The position numbers and the translations under genes are program-made. Shown here piece after piece: positions 1 to 6,707 of a stretch of DNA of 9,575 bases. Under the pieces are notes generated by a model. The model had not been told where the DNA came from. It was given only the letters and a program-made list of their open reading frames with translations, and searched no databases. Every line of letters starts with the position of its first letter. Position 1 is the stretch's first letter. Source of the DNA: Methanolinea sp. SDB (GTDB taxonomy: Archaea; Halobacteriota; Methanomicrobia; Methanomicrobiales; Methanospirillaceae); NCBI GenBank assembly GCA_001412335.1, contig LKUF01000222.1:1-9575 (forward strand), read 5' to 3'.

Positions 1-9
1 CGGGGGTGG

Positions 10-50
10 ATCTAACTTCAAAGGGAACTGTTAGGAAAAAAGGGTTAGAT
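10..50 (-). terminator. Probable archaellin terminator (T6 tract within an inverted repeat)
   Basis: Just past the archaellin stop codon, the minus strand carries a run of six T residues (plus-strand A run at 36-41). The run is flanked by a 7-base inverted repeat, ATCTAAC at 10-16 and GTTAGAT at 44-50. Archaeal termination usually relies on T-rich tracts, so the T6 run is the more meaningful signal and the hairpin may be incidental. The window edge prevents seeing what lies beyond. Confidence 0.45.
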
Positions 51-56
51 TTGGTT

Positions 57-638
57 TTAGTAGAGCAGAGTCACGTTGGTGATTGACGGTGGAATCGTCC
101 TCTGGACACCAAGGGATGCACCAATCTCTGGTTTAATCTCAAGGTTGAACATTGTCCTTGGCGATAGGGCTATACTTCCTGAATCGACATAGATTGTCAT
201 CGATTCTTCGGCTTGTAGGATATTATCAGTTTCTGTCGTTGGATGGCGCTCACCAATAGTCCAATTGCCGTCACCTGGTTGAGTCCCAGTTGTCGTGTTA
301 AAGGTAAGCGATTGCACCTCATTTTCCGTACTCAGGGTAAATGCGGCTTGCTGAATATCAACGGGTAGACCGCCTGCAGCCAATCCAACGTCAAACCTTA
401 TTCGCTCGACTGCTGTCATGCCCGTATTCGCAATCCCGTAAACTTCACCCTTCACCACGATGTTCGAAGCTGCCTGAGTCACACCGGAGTGGACAACTTC
501 CTGGCTCTTCTGGGTGGTGAAGAAACCTGCTCCCAATACAACATACGAGAACACCGCAGCGACGACCACGAATGCGATAAGCACGATGGCCGCTTCAAGC
601 CCGGTGAACGCGTCTTCGTTTCTGATTACTCTCTTCAT
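57..638 (-). CDS. flaB: Archaellin (archaeal flagellin) precursor
   Basis: This is a 193-residue structural subunit of the archaellum filament, exported and assembled outside the cell. Residues 1-10 form a short charged class III leader ending E8-D9-A10, and the prepilin peptidase should cut before F11. A conserved Glu lies at +5 of the mature protein (E15, in FTGLEAAIVL). The hydrophobic assembly helix spans about residues 14-40 and ends in GAGFFTTQ, typical of methanogen archaellins. The rest is a beta-rich, Ser/Thr-rich outer domain with three N-glycosylation sequons (N114-T-T, N125-W-T, N188-V-T). The start is supported by a GAGGTG-type ribosome site (645-652) 6 bases upstream and a TATA box further up. 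Alanine instead of the more common glycine at -1 is a minor oddity. No other archaellum gene is visible in the window, so the gene appears to be transcribed alone. The family assignment is secure; the paralogue number is unknown. Confidence 0.95.
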   Translation of the reverse strand: MKRVIRNEDAFTGLEAAIVLIAFVVVAAVFSYVVLGAGFFTTQKSQEVVHSGVTQAASNIVVKGEVYGIANTGMTAVERIRFDVGLAAGGLPVDIQQAAFTLSTENEVQSLTFNTTTGTQPGDGNWTIGERHPTTETDNILQAEESMTIYVDSGSIALSPRTMFNLEIKPEIGASLGVQRTIPPSITNVTLLY

Positions 639-703
639 TTGCTACACCTCACAAGCTAACGGATCCCTCCTGCTAGCCTGTAAATGTGAGATTGTCTTAA
701 ACC

Positions 704-715
704 TTTATAAATATA
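704..715 (-). promoter_or_regulatory. Archaeal TATA box for the archaellin gene
   Basis: The minus strand reads TATATTTATAAA, a strong archaeal box A match in a locally AT-rich stretch. Transcription should begin about 25 bases downstream, near 680, giving a leader of roughly 40 bases that contains the ribosome site at 645-652. The box lies between the HEAT-repeat gene stop and the archaellin start, so the archaellin has its own promoter. Confidence 0.75.
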
Positions 716-727
716 TTGTTCGTGAAA

Positions 728-753
728 GGGAAAACAGCCGGGTATCAGCACCC
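728..753 (-). terminator. Candidate terminator after the HEAT-repeat gene
   Basis: Thirteen bases past the stop of the 766-1968 gene, the minus strand can form a small hairpin with arms GGGT/ACCC (740-753). It is followed by a short T-rich stretch, CTGTTTTCCC (728-737). The stem is only four or five pairs, so the signal is weak. Its position between the stop codon and the archaellin TATA box fits separation of the two transcription units. Confidence 0.35.
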
Positions 754-765
754 TGAATGAATCAT

Positions 766-1968
766 TTACGTATCTTTTGGGGGAGGGGACCACTCCTCGG
801 AGATGTTGTTGTCGAGCGCTTTCTGCACCCTCGGGTCATCGATCTCCTCGAGGGCACGGATGGCCCGGAGCCTCACCCCGGAATCCTCGTCATTGAGCAT
901 CCCTATCAAAGGCTCGATCACCCGTTCGTCGCCGCACTTCGAGAGTGCACTCACAGCCCTCATCCGGACGCTCCGGTCAGGGTCCTCCAGGGCCTTGATG
1001 AGCGGCCCGACCACCGACCGGTCGCCGATCCGCCCGATCGACTTGGTCGCCTCCCTCCGGACGAACCGGTTCTCGTCTTCGAGTGCATTGACGAGGGGCT
1101 CTATCGCCTCCCTGTCCCCGATGATACGGAGGGCGATCGCCGCACCCATCCGGACATGCCAGTCCGGATCCTCCATAGCATCGATGAGCGGCTCCACCGC
1201 CTTCTCCCCCATCTCCCCGAGACCTTCAGCTGCCCCTTCACGCCCGTACCGGTCGTCGTCCTTCAACGAGTTGATGAGCGGCTCGATCGCCCGCTCGTCG
1301 CCTATCCGCCCGAGCGACTTTGCGGCCTCCCTTCTTACATACCGGTTCTCGTCTGAGAGGATCGAGATCAGCGGCCCGACCGCCCGCGGGTCGTTTAATT
1401 CTCCAAGCGCCCGTGCGGCCTCTTCCCTCACCTCCTCGTCATCGCTGTGGAGCGCCTGAATCACGTCCTCGAACGCTCCCTCGAACTTCACCTTCGCCTT
1501 CTCGTTGGGGCGGCGAATACTCTCCTCGAAATGCTCCCCTAGACCGGAATGGTCGAAAAACCCTTTCAGGAACGACTCGACGAGGGTCCGGTCCTTGGCA
1601 TACAGGGCAAGGACGACGAATATGGCAATGTCCATCCCCGCATACAGGAGAGAGATGAAGGGGTCAAGGACCGTCCCCTGCATGTACAAAAAAACGGTGA
1701 GCACGAGGATGGCCGCTATCAGCAGGATGGTGATCTGGAGCCCCCGCTTCGGATACCACAGCGCCAGCAGTATGATAGGTATGAGATAGAGATGGGGGAT
1801 GAGCGGGTAGATCGAGAGGAAGAGCTCCCTGTCCATGAACCCTATCATGTATGTCGTGAGCACGAGGGAACAGACGGCAAAAATTCCGATAATAGCCAGT
1901 TTTACCGTGTCTTTCGAATCAGCAAAACTCTTATTTCCCTCGTGGCTGGTGCGGATATAGGAGGCCAT
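766..1968 (-). CDS. Membrane-anchored HEAT-repeat protein (4 TM helices plus 7 HEAT repeats)
   Basis: This is a 400-residue protein of unknown partner. After a short N-terminal tail come four predicted membrane helices (about 22-44, 52-72, 77-97 and 103-123). A charged linker (125-165) follows, then seven tandem HEAT-like repeats of about 31 residues (166-381) of the PBS-lyase type, each with a VRREAAKSLGRIGD-like second helix, and a proline-rich tail. HEAT arrays of this kind are protein-binding scaffolds. The helix pair around YLIPIILLALWYPKRG resembles the four-helix input domains of some Methanomicrobiales sensor proteins, which is an inference from memory of that family. An in-frame upstream ATG at 2115 would add 49 residues. 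The start at 1968 was preferred because the extra segment does not look like a membrane-protein N-terminus, and because a TATA-like box at 1999-2006 would place the transcript start near 1975. The function is not known; a scaffold or sensor role is possible. Confidence 0.85.
   Translation of the reverse strand: MASYIRTSHEGNKSFADSKDTVKLAIIGIFAVCSLVLTTYMIGFMDRELFLSIYPLIPHLYLIPIILLALWYPKRGLQITILLIAAILVLTVFLYMQGTVLDPFISLLYAGMDIAIFVVLALYAKDRTLVESFLKGFFDHSGLGEHFEESIRRPNEKAKVKFEGAFEDVIQALHSDDEEVREEAARALGELNDPRAVGPLISILSDENRYVRREAAKSLGRIGDERAIEPLINSLKDDDRYGREGAAEGLGEMGEKAVEPLIDAMEDPDWHVRMGAAIALRIIGDREAIEPLVNALEDENRFVRREATKSIGRIGDRSVVGPLIKALEDPDRSVRMRAVSALSKCGDERVIEPLIGMLNDEDSGVRLRAIRALEEIDDPRVQKALDNNISEEWSPPPKDT
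826..1473 (-). repeat. Tandem HEAT-repeat coding array, seven units of about 93 bases
   Basis: Seven consecutive units encode about 31 residues each (protein residues 166-381). The conserved pattern is a PL(I/V) helix, then a D-(E/D/P)-(N/D) turn, a VR-(R/M)-(E/G/R)-A helix and a GD-(E/R) turn. Units 2 and 5 are the most alike, sharing ENR(Y/F)VRREA(A/T)KS(L/I)GRIGD, while units 4 and 6 share DPD..VRM. Unit 3 is one residue short and lacks the usual VR pair, reading YGREGAA. This suggests growth by block duplication followed by drift. Confidence 0.85.
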
Positions 1969-1998
1969 CGGCAACAGATAGGTATGTCCCCGGAAAGC

Positions 1999-2006
1999 AT
2001 TTAAAC
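1999..2006 (-). promoter_or_regulatory. Candidate TATA box for the HEAT-repeat gene
   Basis: A TTTAAA core (minus strand GTTTAAAT) lies about 31-38 bases upstream of the ATG at 1968. Standard archaeal spacing would put the transcript start around 1975, giving a very short leader. No clear ribosome site precedes the ATG at 1968, which agrees with near-leaderless translation. A second TTTAAA core at about 2077-2082 is an alternative for either strand. Confidence 0.4.
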
Positions 2007-2110
2007 GGTATGGTTGGCATCCGCCACGGTGCGTTACAACACGGTACCGGGTCCGGAATCGGGGAGATTGAGCGGTTTTAAACAGGTGGATGACAGCGTG
2101 GATCAGATCA

Positions 2111-2119
2111 TACATAAAT
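2111..2119 (+). promoter_or_regulatory. Candidate TATA box for the 2154-3016 gene pair
   Basis: The plus strand reads TACATAAAT about 35-43 bases before the ATG at 2154, which predicts a transcript start near 2140. The other candidate is the GGTTTTAAAC stretch at about 2074-2083, which would give a leader of about 50 bases. The divergent region 1969-2153 otherwise shows no RNA gene or repeat. Confidence 0.35.
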
Positions 2120-2153
2120 GATGTGCGATGAATAAAGATCGAGGATCTGGATA

Positions 2154-2393
2154 ATGGACATCATGAATATAAGGACGTGGATATTCTTCTATCTCATCTG
2201 CTTTGTCGCAATTCTCCTTGCCACCACATTCATCGTGCAGGACATCACCCCGCTCTTCTGGGTGAGCAGCACCCTGATACTCATCGTGGTGGGATTCAAC
2301 TTCATCCTTATATTCAACGAGATACGTGAACACCGGAAGAGGCACGAGCTCATGCAGACGTTTCTTGACGAAACGGGGAAGAAGGGCAGGTAG
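2154..2393 (+). CDS. Small two-helix membrane protein of unknown function
   Basis: This 79-residue protein has two predicted membrane helices, about residues 9-29 (rich in F, I, L, V) and 34-54. A strongly basic and acidic cytoplasmic tail follows (55-79, NEIREHRKRHELMQTF and onward). An alternative start is the second ATG, at 2163. A weak purine-rich site (GAGGATCTGG) precedes the first ATG. It is followed after 14 bases by the 2408-3016 gene on the same strand, so the two are probably co-transcribed. It sits opposite the HEAT-repeat membrane protein across a shared promoter region. The overlapping minus-strand reading frame has an unlikely composition, whereas this frame gives a coherent membrane protein. 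I do not recognise the family. Confidence 0.7.
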   Translation: MDIMNIRTWIFFYLICFVAILLATTFIVQDITPLFWVSSTLILIVVGFNFILIFNEIREHRKRHELMQTFLDETGKKGR

Positions 2394-2407
2394 GCGGGGA
2401 ATCCATC

Positions 2408-3016
2408 ATGGAAAAGGACCTGTTTTCACCCCAGCCGGGCTACGAAGCGGAATTCTGGAAACGGTACCGGGTCATGAAGGCCATGCTCTCCCATCTCCAC
2501 CAGCAGGAGATGCTCCTTTCCGGGCTGAAGCGTGAGCAGGCGATACCGGAATCAGCGAGGGACATGGCAATACGGGCTGTTGAAGGGGAAATATCGGCTA
2601 ATAGAAAAGTATTCCATGACTTTCTCGTCAATTTCATAAATTACGGGGCACAGGGACTGCACAGGATGGATGTCGATATCGGGTTTGCCCTGATCTCCGG
2701 GGTTCTGGCTGAAAACAGGCATTGTTCGCTGCATGTTGAAGGATTCGCACATACGCTTCCCCCGGATATCGGAACAATACTGATGGAGAGACTGGTAGAT
2801 ATGGCAGGCGGGAATGATGGGTCCCTATCCGACCGGATAATCGAGGTGTATAAGAAGATCGAGGGACACTATGACATCATTTCAGGAGGAGACCTTGGAA
2901 GATGCTCCCTCTCTCTCACCGAAGAACTGTTTCCCTGCAGGTGTTACCACGTCAGGATACGGTTTCCCGCACGGATACTCCTGGAAGAGGACTTTATCCG
3001 GCTGCAGGGTCTTTGA
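2408..3016 (+). CDS. Hypothetical soluble protein, 202 residues
   Basis: I do not recognise this protein. It has no signal peptide or membrane helix. Residues 1-70 look helical and charged, with Met, Gln and Glu rich stretches such as LSHLHQQEMLL. Residues 75-140 hold a mixed segment with NRKVFHDFLVNFINYG and a glycine-containing stretch. The C-terminal third (about 160-200) looks beta-rich, with SLSLTEELFP and YHVRIRFPARILLEED. A GGGGA site at 2396-2400 lies 7 bases before the ATG. It is probably in an operon with the small membrane protein 14 bases upstream. Its last 23 bases overlap the 3' end of cheR on the opposite strand. A role in signalling would be only a guess from location. Confidence 0.75.
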   Translation: MEKDLFSPQPGYEAEFWKRYRVMKAMLSHLHQQEMLLSGLKREQAIPESARDMAIRAVEGEISANRKVFHDFLVNFINYGAQGLHRMDVDIGFALISGVLAENRHCSLHVEGFAHTLPPDIGTILMERLVDMAGGNDGSLSDRIIEVYKKIEGHYDIISGGDLGRCSLSLTEELFPCRCYHVRIRFPARILLEEDFIRLQGL

Positions 3017-3797
3017 CAAAGATCTTCTCCCGCGGACGGTACGGCTTGAACAGGTGGGCAATCTCCTTTCCAAGAAATTCTGACATGCCGATGATGTAAT
3101 ATCCGCCCGGGGCGAGTGCCCCGTGGAACATGCGGTTGAGATCGTTCTTCTGCTCGTCCGTAAAGTAGATCGTGACATTCCGGCAGGAGATGACATCGAG
3201 GCCCCTGCTGGCGGGCACCCCGCCCATGAGATCGTGGCTCTGGAAGCGTACCCGTTCCCTGACAGCGGGTTTCACCTCGAATTTTCCGTCGGGCCGTTTT
3301 GTAAAATGCCTTCGTACCTGGCTATCACTCAGGTTTTCAAGCGCGGGACGTTCATAGATTCCTTCTGCTGCTCTTTTCAGTATTTCGCGATCAATATCGG
3401 TTGCGATGATCAGAGCGTTCATATCCTTGTTGAAGAACGAGAGCTCGGAAAGAATAATCGCGTACGAATAGGGCTCCTCGCCGGACGAACAACCAGCACT
3501 CCATATCCGTATCCGGGACTTTTTCTTCAGGATAGCGGGTAAAAGATCCCGTTTCACCGCCTCAAAAACCTCAGGGTCCCGGAAAAATTTTGTGACGTTG
3601 ATGGTCAGCGCGTTCTTCAGCCTCTCCCGTTCATCGGGATTTGAGAGGAGATATGCATGGTAATCGGCATAATCCTTCTTATCTGTGGCATTCATCCGGG
3701 AAAAAAGGCGTCTTTTTATGTAATCTTCTTTGTACTGGCCACACCTGATACCAAGGCTCTCTTCGATAGCGGCAAGCAGCCGGCCAAAATCATCCAT
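2994..3797 (-). CDS. cheR: CheR chemoreceptor glutamate methyltransferase
   Basis: This 267-residue cytosolic enzyme transfers methyl groups from S-adenosylmethionine to glutamates on chemoreceptors, for sensory adaptation. The N-terminal helical CheR domain covers about residues 1-75 and ends in INVTKFFRD. The SAM-binding motif is IWSAGCSSGEEPYS (98-111). The second acidic loop is ATDID (132-136), and the CRNVTIYF motif is at 205-212. Length is normal for the family. The start follows the cheW stop by 11 bases and has an AGGA-type ribosome site overlapping that stop, so translation is probably coupled to cheW. The likely substrate is the receptor two genes upstream, which carries methylation consensus sites. 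No CheB demethylase is in the window. The 3' end overlaps a convergent gene by 23 bases. Confidence 0.95.
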   Translation of the reverse strand: MDDFGRLLAAIEESLGIRCGQYKEDYIKRRLFSRMNATDKKDYADYHAYLLSNPDERERLKNALTINVTKFFRDPEVFEAVKRDLLPAILKKKSRIRIWSAGCSSGEEPYSYAIILSELSFFNKDMNALIIATDIDREILKRAAEGIYERPALENLSDSQVRRHFTKRPDGKFEVKPAVRERVRFQSHDLMGGVPASRGLDVISCRNVTIYFTDEQKNDLNRMFHGALAPGGYYIIGMSEFLGKEIAHLFKPYRPREKIFVKDPAAG

Positions 3798-3808
3798 CAG
3801 ATGCAGTC

Positions 3809-4312
3809 CTATTTCACGCTCAGATCGACGAGGTCATGCAGTATCTTTTCGATATCGAGCCAGAGTATCAATCCGCTTCTCTCATCGCTCTCCCGTGATT
3901 TTTTTAAGACCTCTCCCGATTCACTGCGGGTCTTTATGATGCCCTTGATGTAATGGCCTCCGCCGGTCGACATTGTGCCTTCTATCTGTTCAATGGAATC
4001 AACCGGAACCTGGATGACACTGAGCACATCGTCGACGATGATACCGACATTTGATCCCCCTGACGCTTCGGGCACGAGGATGATGATCTTCTGGGTATTG
4101 TCTTCTTTCTTCTTCCTGATCCCAATCAGTTCGCTGATTGTAAGAACAGTGGTGATCTCGCCTCTCAGGTTAATTATCCCGGAAATATATTCAGGTGCCC
4201 GGGGAAGGGGAGTAATCGGGATCATCTCCACTATCTCGCGGGCAAGCTGTATATCCATGGCATAGAGTTCTCCACCGATCTCGAATTCCACCACGTCTAC
4301 TATATCGGTCAT
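3809..4312 (-). CDS. cheW: CheW chemotaxis coupling protein
   Basis: This 167-residue adaptor links chemoreceptors to the CheA kinase in signalling arrays. It is a single CheW domain. The N-terminal strand is VVEFEIGGELYAMDI (7-21), followed by EIVEMIPITPLPRAP (26-40). The hallmark NLRG is at 48-51 (R50 corresponds to the arginine important for receptor and CheA contact in other CheW proteins), and GIIVDDVLSVI spans 90-100. A charged loop (128-146) sits before the last strand LILWLDIEKIL. The start lies 7 bases after the receptor stop, with a GGGAG ribosome site beginning at the stop codon, so the receptor, cheW and cheR form one operon. It closely resembles the CheW domain of the fusion protein encoded at 6821-8623. 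Confidence 0.95.
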   Translation of the reverse strand: MTDIVDVVEFEIGGELYAMDIQLAREIVEMIPITPLPRAPEYISGIINLRGEITTVLTISELIGIRKKKEDNTQKIIILVPEASGGSNVGIIVDDVLSVIQVPVDSIEQIEGTMSTGGGHYIKGIIKTRSESGEVLKKSRESDERSGLILWLDIEKILHDLVDLSVK

Positions 4313-4319
4313 AAGCTCC

Positions 4320-6623
4320 CTACTTGACCGTGAATTTGGCTACCATCTCCCGGAGGTGGACCGCCATGCTCCTGATCTCATTGGAAGCACTGGCAACCTC
4401 TTCTGTCGAAGCGCTGGACTCTTCGGCGAGGGCCGCGAGATCTTCCATGCTCTTCTCGGCGCCCAGTATGAGGCTGTTTATGAAGTCAACGTTCTTGGTG
4501 ACGTTATTCGTGGCTTCCGCCTGGTCTTCCGTGGCCCGCGAAATATCGGCAATGCTGTTTGCAGAGATGTTGACATCGGAGACCATCCGGTTGAGAGCAT
4601 CGATCGATTCATTAACGCTGCCGATACCGGAGATTATCTCCTCGTAGGCCTTTTTCATCGCTGCAGCGGTATTCTCGCTGCTCACCGTGATCCCGCCGAT
4701 CACATCTTCGATGCTCCGGGTGGCGTTCTTCGACTCACCGGCAAGGTTTCGCACCTCTCCTGCCACCACAGCAAATCCCCTGCCATGTTCGCCGGCCCTT
4801 GCGGCTTCGATGGCTGCATTGAGGGCAAGGAGATTTGTCTGGTTTGCAATGTCGGTGATCAGCTTGACGATGTTTGAGATCTCCCTCATCTTGGCGTTGA
4901 GGTTGTTGATCTCGTCCACAGCCTTCTGCGAGATCTCCTGGACGTTCTTCATCTTGGCATTCGCCTCATTGCCGACCCTCACCGCGGCATCCCCCTCTGT
5001 CGCAACATTGCCTGTAACGGTCTTGACTTCCTGCGCGGTGCTGGCAATCTCTTCGATGGAGGCGGACAGGTCAGATACCTCCTTTGTTACCTTCTCGAGC
5101 TCGATGATCTGGGTCCTCACGCCATCGGATGTCTTCTGCGCCGTCATCGCAACCTGCTGGGAGGCCTTTGCGATCTCGTCGGCACCTTTCCCGACGTCGA
5201 TGACCGCATGTTCGAGCTGGTTGGCCTGCTGGAGAATCTCGCCAAGCGTGGATCCAAGTTCTGAAATCGTCTTGTTTAAGTCTGCCTTGACTTTCGAGAG
5301 CGGATCGTCGGGATAGGTGACGGCAGGTTTTGTGAGATCTCCTGCGGCCACAGATTCCAGGCTGTCGGCAAGCTCTTTTATGCTCTTCTTGAGACGCTCT
5401 TCGAGCACGCTCTTCTCGGTGATATCATTGTACACGATGAGGACATTGGTGACGCTGCCCTTCTTGTCGAGGAGAGGGATGTAGTGCCACTCCAGGATAT
5501 GCTCCCCTGAGGGGAACTCGATCGTGGCCACACCCTCGGTGCTCTGCTTGTTCTTCAGGGTGTCCTCCATCTTGCCCCCGACACTCTTGAGATACCTGAA
5601 ATCTTTCAGCGAGAGGGTCTTTATCCGATCCCTGGAGTACCCTGTCATATCAAGGAATGCCCTGTTGACGGTTGTGATGTTCATCGCGGGATCGACGAGG
5701 ACGATTGGGTAGGGGTTCTCCTCGACAATTGCGTTGCTCCGCTGCTGGAGTTCCTTGATGGAATCAAGGTTCTGCATCTCTTCTGTGACATCATTGTAGA
5801 CAACCACGAGATTTACAACAGTTCCGTCATGGTCGAGCAGGGGGAGATAATGCCATTTCACGATCCGGACGCCGGACGGGAACTCTATTGTAGCCATTCC
5901 CTCGGTCCGTTTCTTATTTTTCAGCGTGTCCTCGAGACGTCCGCCCGAACTTTTCAGGTACTTGAAGTCCTTCAGGCTGAGTTTCTTTACTTCCTTTGCA
6001 GTATGCCCGGAGAGCTCCAGGAAGGCCTTGTTCGAGTTTTCAATCTCCATCGTCGGGGCGACGACGAGGATAGGATAGGGATTCTCCTCGACGATAGCCT
6101 CCGAACGTTTCTGGAGGTCTTCCATGGCGATCATCCTGTTCCGGAGATCGGTGATGTCATTGTATACCACGAAGATATTGGAAAGACCGCCGTGGGCGTC
6201 CATTATGGGTATCCCGTACTGTTCAAGTATGTGAAGCCCTGTTGGAAGTTCCAGGCTTATCTCTCCGTAAGAACGCTTTTTTAATTTTATTACATCCTTT
6301 AGCCCTTCACCCTTCTGGGAAAGTATCTTGAATTCCCTGGCATTCATCGCGAGCAGTTTTTCCCTCGGGACACCGCTCATCTCCACGTATGCTTCATTTG
6401 TTGCCAGAATGGAAAAATTACTGTCAAAGACCAGGATGGGCATCGGGTTCTGCTCCATCATCGTCTGTGCCCGCGTGTCAAGTTCGGCACACTTCTCGAA
6501 AAGACCGTCGATCAGTGATGAGAATTTTACACAGGTCTTGGTCACGGAAGCTTCGTCGAGTGAAACTTCATAGTTCCCGTGATCAAAGGATATTTTTGCA
6601 TCCTCTATGTCCACCTTTTTCAT
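4320..6623 (-). CDS. Soluble methyl-accepting chemotaxis protein with three PAS domains
   Basis: This 767-residue cytosolic chemoreceptor has no signal peptide or membrane helix. Domain order is an N-terminal region of about 50 residues, PAS1 (55-160), PAS2 (177-283), PAS3 (299-404), HAMP (about 411-463) and the MCP signalling hairpin (470-767). The hairpin tip spans IANQTNLLALNAAI to FAVVAGEVRNLA (592-628), which contacts CheA and CheW. Two segments match the methylation consensus: S520-A521-x-x-E524-E525-x-x-S528-T529 and S737-A738-x-x-E741-E742-x-x-S745-A746. PAS2 and PAS3 are close duplicates; PAS1 is more divergent. The ligand or cofactor is not evident. The start has an AAAGGAGT ribosome site (6631-6638) 7 bases upstream and a promoter at 6691-6704. 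It is the first gene of an operon with cheW and cheR. Confidence 0.95.
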   Translation of the reverse strand: MKKVDIEDAKISFDHGNYEVSLDEASVTKTCVKFSSLIDGLFEKCAELDTRAQTMMEQNPMPILVFDSNFSILATNEAYVEMSGVPREKLLAMNAREFKILSQKGEGLKDVIKLKKRSYGEISLELPTGLHILEQYGIPIMDAHGGLSNIFVVYNDITDLRNRMIAMEDLQKRSEAIVEENPYPILVVAPTMEIENSNKAFLELSGHTAKEVKKLSLKDFKYLKSSGGRLEDTLKNKKRTEGMATIEFPSGVRIVKWHYLPLLDHDGTVVNLVVVYNDVTEEMQNLDSIKELQQRSNAIVEENPYPIVLVDPAMNITTVNRAFLDMTGYSRDRIKTLSLKDFRYLKSVGGKMEDTLKNKQSTEGVATIEFPSGEHILEWHYIPLLDKKGSVTNVLIVYNDITEKSVLEERLKKSIKELADSLESVAAGDLTKPAVTYPDDPLSKVKADLNKTISELGSTLGEILQQANQLEHAVIDVGKGADEIAKASQQVAMTAQKTSDGVRTQIIELEKVTKEVSDLSASIEEIASTAQEVKTVTGNVATEGDAAVRVGNEANAKMKNVQEISQKAVDEINNLNAKMREISNIVKLITDIANQTNLLALNAAIEAARAGEHGRGFAVVAGEVRNLAGESKNATRSIEDVIGGITVSSENTAAAMKKAYEEIISGIGSVNESIDALNRMVSDVNISANSIADISRATEDQAEATNNVTKNVDFINSLILGAEKSMEDLAALAEESSASTEEVASASNEIRSMAVHLREMVAKFTVK

Positions 6624-6690
6624 GTATCCAACTCCTTTGCGGATTGCATCGGCACGATATGTAACCTGTAGGATCTAAACTATTCATTCC

Positions 6691-6704
6691 ATATAGATTT
6701 ATTC
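6691..6704 (-). promoter_or_regulatory. TATA box for the receptor-cheW-cheR operon
   Basis: The minus strand contains AATAAATCTATAT, an AT-rich archaeal box about 70-80 bases upstream of the receptor ATG. A transcript start near 6670 would give a leader of about 45 bases containing the AAAGGAGT ribosome site. The box lies in the 197-base gap after the PAS-CheW gene, so the receptor operon can be transcribed independently of the genes upstream of it. Confidence 0.55.
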
Positions 6705-6707
6705 GTA

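Noticed and set aside
757..1459. Long plus-strand open frames opposite the HEAT-repeat gene
   Set aside because: They are antisense shadows of a repetitive, GC-rich coding sequence. Their repeated Pro/Arg/Leu-rich peptides mirror the HEAT periodicity, and no ribosome site or coherent fold is seen.
1969..2115. N-terminal extension of the HEAT-repeat protein from an ATG at 2115
   Set aside because: The extra 49 residues look non-coding and would cover the candidate TATA box at 1999-2006. The ATG at 1968 gives a sensible membrane-protein start.
2103..2345. Minus-strand open frame opposite the small membrane protein
   Set aside because: Its His/Asp/Glu-rich composition is the mirror of codons for hydrophobic residues on the plus strand, where a coherent two-helix protein is encoded.
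2041..2473. 13-base direct repeat ACGGTACCGGGTC at 2041 and 2461
   Set aside because: A single 13-base match within a window this size is about what chance predicts. One copy lies within coding sequence and there is no third copy or extended similarity.
4687..5316. Plus-strand 209-codon open frame opposite the receptor signalling domain
   Set aside because: It is an antisense frame over a highly conserved MCP hairpin, with Ser/Ala/Phe-rich low-complexity content and no ribosome site.
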